Part shown: positions 13,311-14,124 of the stretch, one piece after another
How positions within the stretch are numbered: position 1 is the stretch's first letter
Layout of the letters: each line of letters starts with the position of its first letter
Assembly (NCBI GenBank): GCA_030041195.1
Contig: JASHOI010000508.1
Location: 1-14,124 of the forward strand
From: Streptosporangiaceae bacterium
Lineage (GTDB): Bacteria > Actinomycetota > Actinomycetes > Streptosporangiales > Streptosporangiaceae
Direction: 5' to 3'
DNA: 14,124 bases
Notes under the pieces: generated by a model
The model's database searches: none
Seen by the model: only the letters and a program-made list of their open reading frames with translations
What the model was told of the DNA's origin: nothing
Program-made: the position numbers and the translations under genes

Positions 13311-13769
13311 TCATAAGGACGAGGTTAGAACGGCGAGCAGCGCGGCGCTCACGATCAGCGCCGCGGCCGCGGCCACGGCCGTGACCCGGCGCCCGTGGCG
13401 CCACCGCTGCGGCGGATCTTCCCGCAGGCCAAGGATCAACTGCCTGCTGAGCGTGTACGCCGTCAGCCCGGCGACGGCCACCAGGCCGGAGCGCGCGAGC
13501 CCGGCGGCCAGCCCGACCGCCAGCACCGCGACGCCGATCACCAGAGAGCTCAGCGCCTCGAGCAACTGCGCGGGTTCCCGCCGGCAGCCGACCCGGCGGT
13601 TCGACGTCCAGATTCCCCGGCGGGACGCGGTCGGCCGCCCCGCGCAGCAGCCAGCCCACAGGCACCCGGGCCGGCCGATGGCCATGCCGATCAGCAGCGC
13701 GGGCGCGGCCGTGGCCAGGTAGGCCCCGGCGGGGGACGCCAGTGTCGGCGAACGCGGCCGTGGCGACAC
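13311..13769 (-). CDS. Short Lgt-like membrane protein (prolipoprotein diacylglyceryl transferase family, N-terminal half missing)
   Basis: 152-aa protein with hydrophobic helices near 14-33, 70-90, 92-112 and 130-150. The segment GMAIGRPGCLWAGCCAGRP (28-46), followed by REPAQLLEALSS (64-75), matches the C-terminal half of Lgt-like proteins, where GRxGNFxNGE and the Q-L-x-E motif lie. Family members are usually 250-300 aa; the N-terminal helices and the HGG motif with the essential His of Lgt are not present, nor seen as an obvious upstream frame. GGGAGG lies 8 nt before the GTG, so the short form looks translated as such. Cysteines C36, C41, C42 and C62 cluster around the motif. Either a short subfamily with another role or a decayed lgt paralogue; catalytic Lgt activity is unlikely. 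Probably co-transcribed with the TPR gene. Confidence 0.7.
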   Translation of the reverse strand: MSPRPRSPTLASPAGAYLATAAPALLIGMAIGRPGCLWAGCCAGRPTASRRGIWTSNRRVGCRREPAQLLEALSSLVIGVAVLAVGLAAGLARSGLVAVAGLTAYTLSRQLILGLREDPPQRWRHGRRVTAVAAAAALIVSAALLAVLTSSL

Positions 13770-13828
13770 GCGCGGAGCCTCCCTGGAGCACCGGCCAGAT
13801 AGCGCGGAAACCTGTCAGAGCGGGGAAA

Positions 13829-13853
13829 CGCGTCAGCAAATAGGACTGACACG
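13829..13853. promoter_or_regulatory. Inverted repeat upstream of the Lgt-like gene
   Basis: Arms CGCGTCAG (13829-13836) and CTGACACG (13846-13853) are complementary at 7 of 8 positions around a 9-bp A/T-richer centre. It lies 60 bp upstream of the Lgt-like GTG and could be an operator or part of its promoter. The rest of the 187-bp gap to the Lhr-like stop holds only a 5-bp hairpin CCGGG-ATTG-CCCGG (13886-13899) and no gene. Confidence 0.3.
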
Positions 13854-13956
13854 ATTCCCCGTTAACGCGATCATGAGGATTTATGCCGGGATTGCCCGGA
13901 TTCGGCGAGCGGCCAGGGACTGGGAACAGGTGTGTTTCTGCTACCTGACGGGCGTT

Positions 13957-14124
13957 CTAGGCGCGGAGGCGGAGGCCGCGGGGGGTGGGGCGGAAGCCCG
14001 CCTGCTCCAGCGCGCGGGCCAGCGGAGAGTCGTAGACGCCGCCGCCGTCGGCGCGCTCAACGGTGAGCCGGCCGAGCGCTCCCTCGCGGACCGCACCGGC
14101 GAGCGCGGCGGCCGCCGGGTCGAG
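13957..14124 (-). CDS. lhr: Probable Lhr-type ATP-dependent helicase, C-terminal 55 residues (cut by window edge)
   Basis: Open frame entering from the right edge and ending at TAG. The 55 visible residues include LGRLTVERADGGGVYDSPL and LEQAGFRPTPRGLRLRA, the characteristic last part of actinobacterial Lhr (large helicase-related) proteins, where the tail reads ESPLAxAL-x-AGF-x-TPRGLRLR. Lhr is a very large superfamily-2 3'-5' DNA helicase linked to DNA repair. The helicase core lies outside the window, so the call rests on this tail alone. lhr is often near recA and clgR in Streptomyces-like genomes, in line with the neighbourhood. Confidence 0.72.
   Translation of the reverse strand, partial: LDPAAAALAGAVREGALGRLTVERADGGGVYDSPLARALEQAGFRPTPRGLRLRA

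Noticed and set aside
13276..13839. A longer - strand ORF (187 aa) overlapping the Lgt-like gene.
   Set aside because: Its translation is Arg/Gly/Ala-rich without a fold, whereas the overlapping 152-aa frame has TM helices, a family motif and an SD.

Overview
The window is chromosomal DNA from a high-GC Gram-positive actinomycete. Four things point there: strongly G/C-biased third codon positions, frequent GTG starts, a ClgR regulator, and the order ftsK / RodZ-like / rimO / pgsA / cinA / clgR, which I know from Streptomyces and relatives. The genus cannot be fixed from the sequence. Both edges cut through genes: the C-terminal part of FtsK on the left (+ strand) and the C-terminus of what looks like an Lhr-type helicase on the right (- strand).

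Region 1 (1-5284, all + strand) is a housekeeping and cell-envelope block. It holds the FtsK/SpoIIIE DNA translocase C-terminus, a membrane-anchored RodZ-like HTH protein with a DUF4115 tail, the ribosomal protein S12 methylthiotransferase RimO, a CDP-alcohol phosphatidyltransferase (PgsA type, overlapping rimO by 26 bp), a stand-alone CinA C-terminal domain (PncC type) and a ClgR-type regulator of Clp proteolysis genes.

Region 2 (5336-5788, - strand) is a cysteine-free Rrf2-family regulator that converges on clgR. Its last codons are duplicated just beyond its stop.

Region 3 (5937-12414) is a carbohydrate-uptake module. A lipoprotein substrate-binding protein, two permeases and a cytoplasmic GH3 enzyme of the NagZ type form one leftward operon. 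Permease/permease and permease/NagZ junctions are ATGA overlaps. A ROK-family regulator is transcribed divergently. The layout resembles the Streptomyces dasABCD cluster for chitobiose/GlcNAc oligomers, but with a ROK protein where DasR (GntR family) would be expected. There is no ATPase gene, so a shared MsiK-like ATPase is probably used. The 367-bp divergent intergenic region holds a perfect 13-bp palindrome (likely operator) and an array of 34-bp tandem repeats. A 14-bp perfect inverted repeat separates the binding-protein gene from the permeases.

Region 4 (12415-14124) holds a probable 37-aa single-TM basic protein not previously visible as a long ORF, with a 16-bp inverted repeat before it and two hairpins after it. 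A leftward pair follows: a short Lgt-like membrane protein lacking the N-terminal half of the family, then a TPR protein. The Lhr C-terminus closes the window.

No tRNA, rRNA, CRISPR array, insertion sequence or integrase was seen. The most interesting parts are the das-like operon under a ROK regulator with its unusual intergenic architecture, the 37-aa protein with its palindrome, and the half-length Lgt-like protein.
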